The position numbers and the translations under genes were made by a program. A DNA stretch of 64,000 nt from the NCBI GenBank assembly GCA_963555705.1, contig OY743177.1:53210596-53274595 (forward strand), in the 5' to 3' direction. The notes under the pieces were generated by a model that saw only the letters and a program-made list of their open reading frames with translations, made no database searches and was not told where the DNA came from. Position 1 is the stretch's first letter, and each line of letters starts with the position of its first letter. Source of the stretch: Ligustrum vulgare (taxonomy: Eukaryota > Streptophyta > Magnoliopsida > Lamiales > Oleaceae). Below are positions 10,165 through 21,546 of the stretch, piece by piece.

Positions 10165-11180
10165 TAGAAACTCCTCGACACGATTGACTTATTAATTATT
10201 ATGTCACAATACAAACTTAATACCACCAATCCACCACCACCTTCACAACGCTGCTGCCACCACCCTCCCAACGCCACCGCCGCCGCTCCAACCGAAGGAA
10301 AAAAAAAACCGCTGCTGCAAAACCATCGGTTGAACCCCAACGATATGTAGCACCGGACAACACCACCCACATCAACCACATAATCATCACAACCACCCAA
10401 TATTCACCATTGTAATCCAAAAATAACAGTCGCAAATCCATCACCTGAGATTCACCCAAACGATCGCTGATCCACCGATCCGACACTACTTCCACCACAG
10501 ATCCACAGCCATTAGAAACCTTACAACACCACACCAACACCAGTGCTACACCGCACCAACCCCTTGCGCGCAACCCTAACGCCGCACCATCTCCACCTAC
10601 ACCACACCTCACACTTCACCCTACAAAGACAAACACCACCACAACACACCATCACATACAAACACCACCTCATACACTTGCGGTAGGAAGTCCTGAGTCG
10701 CGAATCACCGACCGCACTAGAGAGGCACAACGCGCCATCAGCCCTCACTTCGCTGACGATGCAGTCGGATGCTGTGATGCGTTGCGTGGATGGTTGAGAG
10801 AGAGAAAAACTAACATATAGGTGCGACGCCGCTGTAGAGGCGCCACTGTGCCTACTTCCATCATAGCTGCGTCGTTGCCTCGTTTCAAGTAGTGGTGTCG
10901 CTGCCTCGTTTGTCTTGTCGGAGACGTTCTGGAAATGGCGGGTTTGATCGTGGATGAAAGCGGCGAAGGTGCCACACGATGAAAGGGGCGGAAGTGAATT
11001 TTGATTGGCGGTCGGTTAGAAAAGATAATTAATGGGTTGGAGAAAGTAATTAGAGTTTGAAGTTTTGTTGTTTGACTTTGGGTTGAATAATTAATTCTTA
11101 AAGTTTTAATAGAACCTGAAAATTGAATTTATTTAAGTTTGACCTCATATTTGAATTTAAATCTTAAAAAACAGGTCTAG
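10165..11180. other. GC-richer spacer with long antisense-open frames, related to 28270-29400
   Basis: The stretch 10220-10990 is rich in ccaccacc and similar words. The minus strand stays open over long distances (up to 131 codons at 10217-10612), but the translations are Gly/Val/Trp/Cys-rich with no domain, as expected from biased composition. The tail around 11115-11165 (attgaatttatttaagtttgacct) recurs at 29330-29365, so the block is probably one of two copies of an unclassified element. No gene is supported. Confidence 0.5.
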
Positions 11181-11454
11181 ATGTAATTTCCACCTTCATT
11201 AATAGCTGGAATGTCTTCTAATAGTGATGGAGATAATAATCATATCTTCAACAAAACATTGTCAAAATATTGTACAAACATAATCACCATATCAGTCAAT
11301 CACATCGCACCACACATAATGCAATGCATGACCTCCACTAGTAGTGAGGAAAAAATTAAACAAAATTGTCGAACACGCACACCACCCCCCATCCACCCCA
11401 TCTCCATCGAGTCTTGCCCCAACCCCACCCCCACCCACTCCTCTCTTCTCTATC

Positions 11455-11777
11455 CAGGGGTAGCCCTGATCCTATGCAACCCATGCAACTGCATAGGGCT
11501 CCCAAGATGTGAAGGCCCTCAAAAGTATTTAAGATCTAGCAATTTAGTCTAGTAGATAAAAATTTGTTTTTAATAAAAAGGTGTAATTAATAGAATTGTT
11601 TATTTTTTCATCTAAAATCTAAAAATGCTAGGAAGTAAATTTAATTTGAGATCTATTGATGGTTTACATTATTATTGTTATAATTTGAACGATTTTATTT
11701 AAGATTTTCTTTTTATTAGGGCCTCATTTAAAAATTAGCATAAGGGCCACAAGTCTCAAGGACTTCCCAAGGCCGGA
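11455..11777. mobile_element. hAT-like MITE, CAGGG(G/C) family
   Basis: The left end caggggtagccctgatcctatgc and the region ggcctcattt...ccaaggccgga match, in inverted orientation, the element at 28601-28891. The target word tctctatc precedes it and ctctatc follows the right end. The last bases of the expected ggccctg terminus appear to be lost. It is non-coding. Confidence 0.6.
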
Positions 11778-12100
11778 CTCTATCAAAACTCATCCCAGAT
11801 AGCTAGCAATGACAGACTCTCAATTTCGGCCCCATCTCTTGCTTTACGCCTTCTGATATTTGATTTTAACAGTATGATTCTATAATTTGAACACCTCCAT
11901 CGTAAAGCATACAATGGTGCCTTACATAGAAAAGCTTGTTGGGTTTTTTTACCCAAAATTATTCTTGGGCCTTTCTTCAATTTGGTTAATGAATTAAATG
12001 GCCCATTAGGGCATGTCACAAGCAACTCATTTTTGTTGATAAATTGGCAGGTGACACGAATTTGAAGAATCTTACTATATACTAAATTAAATTAAATTAA

Positions 12101-12141
<41 letters not shown>

Positions 12142-12169
12142 GAATTAAAAGAGGACACGGAAATCTACT

Positions 12170-12445
12170 GTTCATACACTGTTCATTTGACGTCATCAAA
12201 ATTGTGTCGTTTGTCTTTCCTCTCTCACTTCTTTTTCTCCTCCCACTCTTCTGATTGCTGAGAAAAAAATCTTTTCCTTCTTTCTTTCAGATCCACCGTC
12301 TCTCCCTCATCATGTCTTCCACAGTCGACGGATCACAAAATCGACAGATCTCGACTCCAGCCATCGACTGAAATTGACCGAACCAACATTCTTCCTCTCG
12401 CAACCACCAGATTTCTGCTTTCGATAGGTATGGTTTCATGTGTTA
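12170..12445 (+). pseudogene. Captured 5' leader and first exon, unidentified
   Basis: A CT-rich leader (cctctctcacttctttttctcc) is followed by an ATG at 12312 reading MSSTVDGSQNRQISTPAID and then TGA. A donor-like gataggtatgg follows near 12427. The layout looks like a plant 5' UTR with a truncated first exon, probably from the same source gene as the zinc-finger fragment downstream. I do not recognise the protein. Confidence 0.35.
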
Positions 12446-12610
12446 GCCAAACGTTTGGTTGTTTTCTTTCGAGATATATGGTTTCCTGGTGTTAATCATT
12501 TTGTTTCTCAAATTTATTGCTAGTAGTTAGAGGCGATTTGAGATTAATCTTCGTAAAGAGTTTAGTTTGGAATTCTAAACTGACGGCACCTAATATTTTC
12601 AAATTATTTA

Positions 12611-12775
12611 TTGCAAATGAACATGAGATCAAGGGAAGAGATGGAGTTTGGAAAATGTCAGTATCGAGAAGATGAACCAGATTGTAAATATTATATTTGG
12701 GTCGATATCACCTCTAGCTCTGTTAGTTCTCGCCTCTTGGCAAATAACGGTTTATTATCTTTTCGTCTTTTGAAT
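12611..12775 (+). pseudogene. GRF-type zinc-finger-like fragment in Helitron
   Basis: The open frame beginning MNMRSREEMEFGK contains CQYREDEPDCKYYIWVD. The pattern G/F-x-C-x-Y...DC-x-Y/F-x-x-W-V-D matches the second half of GRF zinc fingers, which bind single-stranded nucleic acid and are widespread as short plant proteins. The first CxC-x-G half is not present. The frame continues for 81 codons (to 12856) with no further domain. Identification rests on one motif only. Confidence 0.45.
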
Positions 12776-14734
12776 ATGGATTTTTGGAATATACTGTTTA
12801 TGCTTAGTGGGTTTTGTCTAGTTGCTCTGAATCCAAAAGAATGTTCATTACTTTGAAGTTCGGATAATTTCCAGAATAATTACACACGATTGCTTTAATA
12901 GATTCAATGGTATGTGGTAGTAGGTTCTAAAATTGTAGTTGCTTTAAATCTCTCTAGCAATGAAGCACTGAAGATAAACTTGGTGAAAAAAATGCTGGCG
13001 AAGTGTTATACAAATTGGAGGCTTAATACTTTCCTAATTTAACAAGTTAATTTTACTTATCCAAGATGTGATTTACCATTTTATAATGTCTAGTTGTAAT
13101 ATTTATTATGTAATTTCTTTGGATTTTAAATTTTTGTTACAAGTTATCCTTACTAGTAGCCTCTGTTAGGACAACTGTTGTGTTTTGATGAACTTCAATC
13201 TTTCACCATATGTGTCAATGAAATTAAATATACCAAACAGCTGGGAACTGAGGCTATGTTATATTTCAGTACCTATCTTTGTTTTTTTTAGAGCATTTGA
13301 ACAAACATATTTCCCCAGAGACATGTTTATTTTAATGTCATTAGAAGTTGTAATCAAAATATGAGGTTAACTAATTGTTGTAAACCTGTATTTGATAACT
13401 AAACCATGGAAGCTAAAGTGCAAGATTAAGTAAATTTTCCTTAGTTTGAGTCGGTGCTTCTTCTGAAGTCAAATGTATGTTTTGCATACTTTATTCAATC
13501 ATGTTTCTTTTTCAGTTAATGAATAGAAAATATTTGACTTCATTGAGCCAGTTAACTGCATGCTGGGAATTGTTTACATACAGGTTGATGGACAAATAGA
13601 TATGAATAAGTGGTTGATTAGTGAGTATCACTTGTGTATTCAATTATTTTGGAATCCTAATGTGGTGGGTATTCAATGATTTTTGAACTAATTGATTCTG
13701 CCTTCGTGATTAATTCTGCCTTTCTAATTAAATTTGACTTCAATGAATAATTTTCTAATTTGAATGACATGAACATGATGTACTTTACAAATTAATGCTA
13801 CAATAATTCATAATTGTGCTTTCATGTTAACATCATTAATTGTGCTTTCATGTTAACATCATTTAGCTTCTCTCTTTGCTTTTCTTCACGATCATAGTTT
13901 ATTCATCGCTTTGATTGTATCTACATAACTTGACTTTGATAAATCAAGGTCTGTTTACATTTCCATTTTATAGTATGCCAAGCAATGAATTATTCATGGC
14001 ATCCAGAATGCTATGAATTTCTGATTGGCATACAAAATAAATTCTTTTAACAAGTCACTAGAATTTATACTAATCTGTCATTTTAACTTTTTAGATATAG
14101 AATTGCAATACTATGTATTAGATTCCTTGGCTCACACCACATTAGGCAACCAATAACACACCACGTCGTCAGGGGTCGTGTAATGCACGACACCCCACTA
14201 GTTAAACAAAAAGAGGAGTCGCTGTCGCACGTTACAAAAGGGACAAAGTTGGATAATGGCGCATTAATTGAGGAAATAAATAAGGAAAAGACTCCTTTCT
14301 GGACACGAATTCTACACGTTTTTAGGTTATATTTATTTATAAATATGTGTGTTGAGAAACCAATTAATTGTACAATCAAGAGTGCCATATTGAGATCAAA
14401 TAGAGAGAAAATTGGTGAGCTTTATCTTTGTAATTTCTTGCAATTTCTTGTGGGATAATTCAAGGTGTAGAAACTTGTGGTTATATAGTAGCTCTTCATT
14501 ATTATTTTCTTTGTGGTCTGTTAGATTGGGTTGATGAGTGAAAGTCTATATATTTGTAACAATTTAATATATAGTGAAAGGGTTTAGCAATCCAAAATTT
14601 CTGCGTTGTTGTTATTTATTTTCTTGTTTGCTTATTTTATTTTGAACATCAAAAAGATCATGTTGGTTAAAGAAGAGGAAATCAACGTTTAATTCCCAAC
14701 AAGTGGTATTAGAGCATCAGGTGGTTCGGATAAT

Positions 14735-15475
14735 TTGGGGCAAGAGAAAATATGTCTATCTAGTACGACGTGGAGAAATTTATGGGATAATCAATTTTGG
14801 CTTGTGGCAAGTACAAGTCAAGGATGTCAAGCGGGTCTGCACAAAGCTTTGAAGGGAAAACAAACTGCTAGTTCTGACAAAGAAAAGGAAACTGATTCCA
14901 GCAAGATTGATGAAGATTGAGAAAATTTGGATTTAAAGGCTGCTAGTACAATACGACTTTATTTGACCCAGAATATCCTTGCAAATATTCATGGGATATC
15001 TGCTGCAAATGAGCTTTGGGAAAAAGAGGAAGAGTTGTATTAGACAAAGAGCTTGTCAAATAGGTTGTATCTGAAGGAGGAGTTTCATTCGTTAAGAATG
15101 AATGCAGGTACAAAAATCACCGACCATCTTAGAGTGCTTAATGGAATTGTTTCTGAGCTTAAATCTATTGGAGTCAAAATTGAAGATGAGGAAAAAGCAT
15201 TAAGACTCATCTGGTCTCTTCCATCCACGTTTGAGCACATCAAGCCTATTTTGATGTACGAGAAAGAAACAATTGTTTTTTTTCAGAGGTTACAAGTAAG
15301 TTGATATCTGAAGAACGAAGGTTAGATGGAGGCGAAAACTCATCTGACAATAATTTGATTGTTACTGAAAAGTGTAAGAGGGGGAACTTCATGAAGAAGA
15401 AATTGACGTGTTGAAATTGTGGTCAATCCTGGCACTTGAGAAGAAATTGTCCACATGGTGGAGCAGACTCGACTA
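14735..15475 (+). pseudogene. Copia-type gag (UBN2 family) relic with zinc knuckle
   Basis: Three frame pieces align with the usual copia gag order. An N-terminal piece (14735-14920) is followed by AASTIRLYLTQNILANIHG and LWEKEEELY. A second piece (15053-15304) contains RLYLKEEFHSLRMNAGTKI and ALRLIWSLPSTFEHI. A zinc knuckle near 15405-15450 follows the CX2CX4HX4C pattern, but a TGA replaces the residue after the first cysteine. Gag proteins coat the element RNA. Stops and a frameshift inactivate this copy. Beyond 15480 only scattered, stop-ridden sequence is seen before the 3' LTR. Confidence 0.7.
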
Positions 15476-16514
15476 ACTGTTCGAAAGACAATGCGACTCT
15501 CTCGGTGAAGGGTGGTGATGATGTACTATAAGTAAGATGGGATATCTTCATGGCATGACGCTAGTTGCAATGATAGAGGATGTGTTCTTATTAGCGCGAG
15601 TACTGTGTTCACATACAACATTGGTTTGGTATAGATGTAAGGAATGTTGTTGAATTTATGTCGATGAATAATGATCTTCCAAGGAGAACCAAACATGGGA
15701 GTTGAACCATAAATTTCAGCAATTTTGTTTCAACATGAGTCAATGAAAAGCTCGGGGTTCGTTAATAATTTTGAGTGGTTATACTCATATGGTGGAGTAT
15801 AGGATCATCAAGGTGAAAAAATGCTTTCATGTTACTCAATAGTCATTTTTGAGATTTTTTTGCTTGAAAGAATTTAGTATCAAGGTGATAGGGCATGTCA
15901 CAAGCAACTCCTTTTTGTTGATGAATTGAAAGGTAACCTGCGGGTTTGAAGAAACAAAGAGGAGCCGCTCTCACATGTTATAAAAGGGACAAAGTTGGAT
16001 AGGATGCTTCAATTAAGGAAATAAATACGGAAAAGACTCCTTTTGCACACATATTCTACACGTTTTTTTGGTTATGTTTACCCATAAATATGTGTGTTGA
16101 GAGGCCAATTAATTGTACAATAGAGAGTGCCATATTGTAACAAAATAGAGAAAATTGGTAAGCTTTATCTTTGTAATTTCTTACAACTTCTTGTGGAATG
16201 ATTCAAATGGTAAAAACTTGTGGTTAAATAGTAGTTATTTATTATTATTTTCTAGATGGTCTGTTGGATTGAGTAAGTAGTGAAAGTCTATATATTTTTC
16301 ACAATTTAATATATAGTAAAGGGCTTTAATGATCCAAAATTTTTACTTTGTTATTTATTTTTTTATTTGCTTATTTTATTTTGACTATCAAAAAGATCAC
16401 GTGGGTTAAAAAAGAGGGAATCAACATTTAATTCCCAACAAAGCCTTTTGTTTTAAGCCCCCTTCCAATTTCCATAGAATTGGATTATCAAAAATAAAAT
16501 AAACTTTTGTATGA

Positions 16515-17760
16515 TTTATTTTGGGTATATATACAACATTTTAATTATATGAAAGGTTTTAAATATTTGCTCACTTTTGCTTTTATATCCTCAATTTTTT
16601 TTTCAAAGCATTATTATTCTTAATTTTGATTTAATTAACATATTTTATTTTTAATCACAATTTATATCCAAATATTCTGTTAATATGCATTGAAAAGAGT
16701 GAAAAATATTTACTTTTGACTTTTTATTAGTTATTTACTTCGATAATTTAAAATTACAAGAGATAAATAAGTTTTTTCGACCTTACAAGTAGTATTTTTG
16801 ACAAGAATCATCTTTATGGACAGGATATCAAAATTAATATATGATTGATGATAAATGATTTATATAAAAAAAACTTTGGAACATAAATGTAAAAATAAGA
16901 AAAGCTTGGGAGTATTCAGTAAAAATAAAATATGGTGTAGTTAACAAATGTTGTGATATCAATATAATTATCCTTTATTTTTTATCAAATATATTTATTA
17001 ACTTTGGATTAGCAGATGATTTTTTTCATTTTTGTTCGGGAAAAAATTGACGAAGATGGTCCCTAACCCATGTGGTTTTACTTTTGGGACCATCTACAGA
17101 GACAATTCCATAAGTTAGTGACCATTTTCTCAATTCTCCTTTGATTTCAGGTGACTTTTGAAATGAGGTCGTTTGTGGTCGGGTTAGGGTGGATGATATT
17201 TTACTCAAATGGACGAATAGTCAGATGGGTCCGAATTCAATATTTAGATGAATTGGTGGCATATGGGTGATACAGCATGATTTTCATAAGAGTAATTATA
17301 TTCACCCAACACTTTTTTATATTTACACCACAATTTAATTGTAAAAAAGATTTTCAATATTTTTTTACCTTTTACTTTTATGTCCTTAACTTTTTTTAAT
17401 AGCATTATTATTCGTAACATTCAATTAATTAACATATATTGTTTCTAATCACGATTTATATTCAAATATTCTATTAATTTGCATTGAAAAGAGGTGCAAA
17501 TATTTCGTTTAACTTTTGCATTAGTTATTCTTTTAATTATTTAGAAGCATGAGAGATAAATAAGTGTTTTTTGCTCTCGTAACAAATATTTTGAACGAAA
17601 ATCGTCTCTAAAGATAAATTGTGGAAATTAATAAAGAGTTGATGATGATAAAAAAAAAAAATATGAAAAAACTTGGTGGGATAAATTTAAAAATAAGGAA
17701 ATATTAGGAATCTTCATTGCAATTAAAATGTGGTATCAATATATTTACCATTTTCATAAT
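16515..17760. repeat. Two related AT-rich repeat units
   Basis: The unit at about 16515-16985 recurs in diverged form at about 17300-17765. Shared stretches include tccttaactttttttaatagcattattattc, aacatattttatttttaatcac, catgagagataaataag and aatgtggtatcaatat. They flank the copy C landmark at 17000-17290. They look like two insertions of one non-coding element; the ends are not defined. Confidence 0.6.
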
Positions 17761-17795
17761 TGCCTTTCTTTCGTGTTTTTATACATTAAATAAAC

Positions 17796-17963
17796 AATAA
17801 TTCTAAGGAAACATTTTAGGGAGGATATTTTTAAGTGACATTGTGACATATCACACATTTATTGGGTGGTGAAAAACACTTACTTTTTCACCACCCAATG
17901 AATGTGTGACATGTCACATATTACTTAAAAATGCTCCCTTAAAATGTCTCCCTAGAATTACTC
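17796..17963. mobile_element. Near-perfect foldback MITE (hairpin about 165 bp)
   Basis: The arm from taattctaaggaaacatttt through ttgggtggtgaaaaa is followed, after a six-base loop, by its reverse complement running to ctccctagaatta. Pairing covers nearly the full length, with a few mismatches and one or two bulges. Transcription in either direction would give a long stem, the typical substrate for Dicer-like enzymes. There is no coding capacity. Confidence 0.75.
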
Positions 17964-17981
17964 TTAAATAAATATAACTAA

Positions 17982-19070
17982 ATTAAGTCTCTGTTCGGAT
18001 CGTTTTTTATGTTTAAAATCAATTTTTTGCACATTTTTTTAGGTGGATGGATTGTTAAAAAGTGAAAAAAAAAAAAAAAAAAAAGTGTAGGATTAGAGAT
18101 TGATTTGGAGTAGGGGTGGACGTGGAGAACCAAACCAAACCGTAAACCGATGGTTTTTTACTAATTGAACCAATTGGTTTTTTCAAAGATATGGAATCAA
18201 ACCGGAACCAAACCGCTCGGTTCTGGTTTGGTCTGGTTTGGTTCGATTCTGAGACCATTACTTGAATTTTTAAATAATAAATGTAAATTAAAACATGTTC
18301 ATATCCGCTTCTTCATTAGAATCCATCTACATCATTACTAAATAGAAAATGAAATTTTTAGTTAACAAAACAAAGATTTAGAAAAAGTAACATGTTATTC
18401 TAAGTCAAAAAAGAAGAAACTAGTCTGAAGGAAGCTCGTCGACCTGTTGAAATTTAGAGAATCGAACATAAAAGCAGTTTAGACTTATATTTACAGATTA
18501 CGATGAAGTTCTAAGTCTCATTCTACCGTGGTGCCGTGTGAGTTAGGGATGGAATTTGTCGTCGATGGTAACTAAGGAGTGCAACGATTGTTGTGTTATA
18601 GGAGTGTAAGTAAAGCAGAGTGAATGCGTATTTATAATTGAAAAGAAGAAAAACGAATTAGAATTAGAATTTAGATTTATGATTTAAAATCTTTGTTTAA
18701 TATGAAATGAGATAAAATGTATGTTAAATAACATTTTTGTACATTTCACATTTATAATTTTAGATTTTAATTTTTTGGTGAGATGAATATCCACTAATTT
18801 GTAAAATATATATATATATAGTTTGGTTCTTGATTCTGGTTCTGGAAAGAGAAGCGGAACCAGAACCAAAATCGAATGGTTCTTGATTCTAAGAACCAAA
18901 CCATTATTTTTTTTATGTAGAACCGAACCAAATCGCTTGGTTTGGTTTGGTTCTGGTTTGGTCTGGTCTGGTTCTGTTATTTTGTCCACCCCTAATTTGG
19001 AGAAATGTGTAATTTAAAATTTGATTTTAAAAACCAAAAAAGGTAAGTTATCCGAACAGAGATTCAAATG
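17982..19070. mobile_element. MITE with tctctgttcggat ends, split by a hAT element
   Basis: The left end aagtctctgttcggatcg (17984) and the reversed right end aatctctgttcggataac (19068) are inverted repeats. About 200 bp of this MITE remains when the hAT element at 18111-18994 and its target duplication are removed. It is non-coding. Confidence 0.6.
18111..18994. mobile_element. hAT element, 884 bp, perfect 8-bp target duplication
   Basis: The ends are taggggtggac (18111) and its exact reverse complement gtccaccccta (18994). The flanks are atttggag at 18103-18110 and again at 18995-19002, an identical 8-bp duplication. Subterminal regions carry many aaccaaacc/ggtttggt words, as in other hAT elements here. 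The frames in these regions are composition-driven, and no transposase domain is visible. It is non-autonomous, and the intact duplication suggests a fairly recent insertion. Confidence 0.9.
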
Positions 19071-19358
19071 ATCTTTCAGTATACCCATTTTACCCCTTTA
19101 TGAACGTTAACGAGCCAAATTAGATCTCTCAAATCACAAATAGATCCTATAATGTTCTTCATGAAATCTACATCTTCATCTCCATCTCTCATATTTGGTA
19201 ATGATTATTTTATACAATTGTTAGTTATTTTCTAAATTTTATATCTTTTGACTTTTGATGTTGTTGGATAATATGTTTATTCTATAAACAAATTTATTTA
19301 TTAAATGTAAAACCCACTTTGATATTCAAAGTTTTGAAGAAAATTAACTGATTTTCAA

Positions 19359-19592
19359 GCCTCCAGGTTATTTCTCTCAGTGGTAAAGGGGAGGGTTGAA
19401 CACGTTCAGCGTAGTATGGTGTAAGGTTCGAATCCTAAAAATGAATTTGACTCCGTGGTAAGCCGGAGTTACCCCAACTAATGCGGACCTCCATTACCCT
19501 TCATCCTGAGATTTATCACTCAAACCAATTATTCAGGATAAGATTGATTCGAATCCTCAAGGTGTGGGTTATATATATATATATATTTTAAA
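19359..19592 (+). mobile_element. tRNA-derived SINE with target duplication
   Basis: An A-box-like stretch (ctcagtggtaaagg, 19377-19390) and a perfect B box, ggttcgaatcc (19425-19435), lie in the first 80 bp, which is the internal pol III promoter of tRNA-type SINEs. The body ends in an AT dinucleotide run (19570-19586). taactgattttcaa (19345-19358) and taactgactttcag (19593-19606) form a target duplication of about 14 bp with two mismatches. SINEs depend on LINE enzymes for movement and have no coding capacity. Confidence 0.85.
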
Positions 19593-19859
19593 TAACTGAC
19601 TTTCAGTGTTAACTAATTGATTAACTTCGAGGTCTACGAGAATTCCACGGACCCCAACATCCAGACAAAAATGGTGGGTCATTTTAAGTAAAATAACTAG
19701 TGAATCACCCGTGCGATGCACGGGAAGAAACGTTTGGATAAATATAATTCAATGTGAAATTAGATGAATTCTTTAGATAAAATAAATAAATTTCACAAGT
19801 AAGAGATAAGATAATCATTTATTGGTTTCATATGACTACAAATTCTAGAATACTTATTT

Positions 19860-20200
19860 GTACACAATATTGTTTGTTGATTTTGTTGGTCTTCCATTCT
19901 TATCATAAGTCAACATCTTTAATCCAAAACGATTTGTCACCTTAGAAATCGCAACATAAAGTTGTCCATTTGTAAACATCAACCGTTTAAGAAGAAGTCC
20001 CACATGCGAGAATGATTATCCCCGACCCTTATTGATAGTCATGATATAGGGTACCATCAATGAAAATTATCTTCTTTGAAATCTAATAGGTATCCTAAAA
20101 TCAAAAGAGCTCAATAATATCATTGGAATAAAGAACTTGTGTCCTGTATTGATGCCAAAAAGAATTTGACCTTCTAGAACATGGTCGCCAAATTTGTAAC
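19860..20200 (-). pseudogene. Helitron helicase C-terminal (Pif1-type) relic
   Basis: On the minus strand, from about 20200 down, the pieces read HVLEGQILFGINTGHKFFIP, then TINKGRG, then GQLYVAISKVTNRFGLKML and a terminal NNIVYK. These correspond to the last helicase motifs of Pif1-type helicases in Helitron proteins: the conserved TINKSQGQ-like and GQLYVALSR-like motifs, here as TINKGRG and GQLYVAISK. A stop lies within the QFPV-like stretch and another after the TINK motif. Motifs I to IV, including the Walker A site, are absent, so it has no ATPase function. Confidence 0.8.
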
Positions 20201-20224
20201 TATCAATATTGTTCCATTGCACAA

Positions 20225-20950
20225 TCCCTGTGTATGATTAATATTTCTCAGGAAGAACTTGTGTCATTCCCTTATCCGCTGCAACGGTCCGCCATGTGAT
20301 GCAATAATGATATCCATGTGTCCAGGTCGTGTATCAAAATCCACCGACAATCAATTCGGCAATTTCATCGACAATAGGAAAATCATATTGGCTATCATCG
20401 ATCGCCCACCAACCAATAAGTATAAGTCTTACATTTGAAGTGCTTTCCCCAATCATCATTTTTCAAACCGACCTAAACTCCCTTAACAATTTGTTGTATT
20501 TGTCTAGCATATCCTTTAAATTAGAAACTACACAATCATGCAACATTGAATAGCATAATTCACTCCTACTGGGGGACATTAAAATATATAAATTAAATTT
20601 TAGACTATTACAACAAAATTGTTCGTAAACAATATAAATATAAAAGCAATAAATACATAATATGTACTCCATGACCCTTTTCTGCTTTCAACCACATTCA
20701 CATTGTCAACAATGTAAAGTGAACAAATTGCAGAACTGAACTGTCATCGGCAACGAACTCCCAATCTTAGGACAATTTAGACCTTGAAATCTGAAGATGG
20801 GAAGCCCTCTACCATCATTTAGCCCATTATCTATTCCCCCATAGAAATGAACGAAAATATCATATTATATGTCCGAATGTTCTCAACGAAATTCTTAATC
20901 ATGTCGTCCCTGCCATATAACAAATCTTTCAAAATAAGATGATGATCTTA
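20225..20950 (-). pseudogene. Helitron-like N-terminal domain relic
   Basis: Minus-strand pieces match the domain that precedes Rep in plant Helitron proteins. Near 20870-20930 is FVENIRTYNMIFSFISMG (usually IR.YN..F.FTSMG). Near 20700-20740 is a degraded LYIVDNVNVVE (usually QLYIYDTENEV). At 20290-20400 is DEIAELIVGGFDTRPGHMDI followed by GGPLQRIRE (usually DEVA.I..G....RDI....G.LQRISE). Stops interrupt all of them. The sequence then runs almost directly into helicase C-terminal relics, so Rep and most of the helicase were deleted. Confidence 0.75.
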
Positions 20951-20989
20951 CATAAAATGAATCTTCTCTTTCTCTTGCATACAATAAAA

Positions 20990-21508
20990 TAGGGGTGAAT
21001 AAATAAGCCGCGAGATCGAACTAAATCGCAACAAATGGCTTGGTTTGGTTCGGTTTAGAAAAATTTCAAATCGCCTTAAATGATTTGGTTAATGTTTCAA
21101 TTGTCAAAACCGCGGTTTCAAACAGCCAACCCTCCCAATTTAAAAAAAAAAACTAAAAATAAAAATAAATGCAAACGTTCAATTTTTTAAAAAAATTAAA
21201 CACACTTTTTATTGTTAACAAATCAAAATTAAGGAATCAAATATTAATTTGTTCAAATCCACAACCATTTGGAAATAATTCTTGCTCCTACAATTCATAA
21301 TCATCATCCAAGATATTTTTTTAAATAAATTTTTTAATATAAGAGCTAACTACAGTTTATTTGTCAACATGAATTGATTCACAATATAGCACTCAATTAG
21401 AAACTTAATACTATTATTGAGCTAGTTTCAACTCGAAATTTTAAACGAATATTTGTCTTTGTGCTCGCTTTGAAATATACTAATTCATTCGTTGGCAATC
21501 CGCGGTTT

Positions 21509-21546
<38 letters not shown>

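Larger units (their letters stand above)
12070..14201 (+). mobile_element. Helitron, 2.1 kb, inserted in a copia LTR
   Basis: The 5' end is tcttactatatactaa (12070). The 3' end is a strong hairpin, ggggtcgtg-taatg-cacgacacccc, followed by actag (14201). The flanks are A and T. The 3' LTR of the host retroelement (around 15947-15955) supplies the uninterrupted target. The interior contains an (AAT)n run at 12103-12138, a pyrimidine-rich leader with an ATG at 12312, and a zinc-finger fragment, but no Rep/helicase. It is a non-autonomous Helitron with captured gene material. Confidence 0.85.
12004..16440 (+). mobile_element. Ty1/copia-type LTR element, gag only, with split 5' LTR
   Basis: The 3' LTR is 15886-16440 (tgatagggcatgtcac to ttcccaaca). 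The 5' LTR is its counterpart at 12004-12069 plus 14202-14701, interrupted by the Helitron at 12070-14201. A primer-binding site, tggtattagagca (14704-14716), follows the 5' LTR and corresponds to initiator Met-tRNA with one change. The internal part (14702-15885) has gag only: no protease, integrase or reverse transcriptase is recognisable. The LTRs are clearly diverged, and I see no convincing 5-bp target duplication, so this is an old, non-autonomous copy. Confidence 0.8.
17000..19690. repeat. Diverged third copy (C) of the duplicated segment
   Basis: Landmarks shared with copy A in the same order: agcagatgattttttt and ccctaacc(c)atgtggtt (17010-17080 vs 2325-2375), ccattttctcaattctcc to gtgggttagggt (17120-17190 vs 3555-3625), ttggtaatgattattttatacaattgttag (19195 vs 4490), and cgaggtctacgagaattcca (19628 vs 5965). 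It is interrupted by several MITEs, a hAT element and a SINE, and is more diverged than A is from B. Confidence 0.65.

Noticed and set aside
10217..10612. 131-codon minus-strand open frame
   Set aside because: The Gly/Val/Trp/Cys-rich translation follows from ccacc-rich composition. Overlapping frames are equally open, and there is no motif.
11783..12025. 80-codon minus-strand frame
   Set aside because: It overlaps the LTR start, has no recognisable domain and no start context.
18684..19017. Open frames over the hAT subterminal region
   Set aside because: The Asn/Pro/Thr/Gly-rich translations come from aaccaaacc words. Frames run on both strands.
19425..19435. tRNA gene (B box ggttcgaatcc)
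   Set aside because: No cloverleaf can be formed. The A/B boxes belong to a SINE with target duplication and AT tail.
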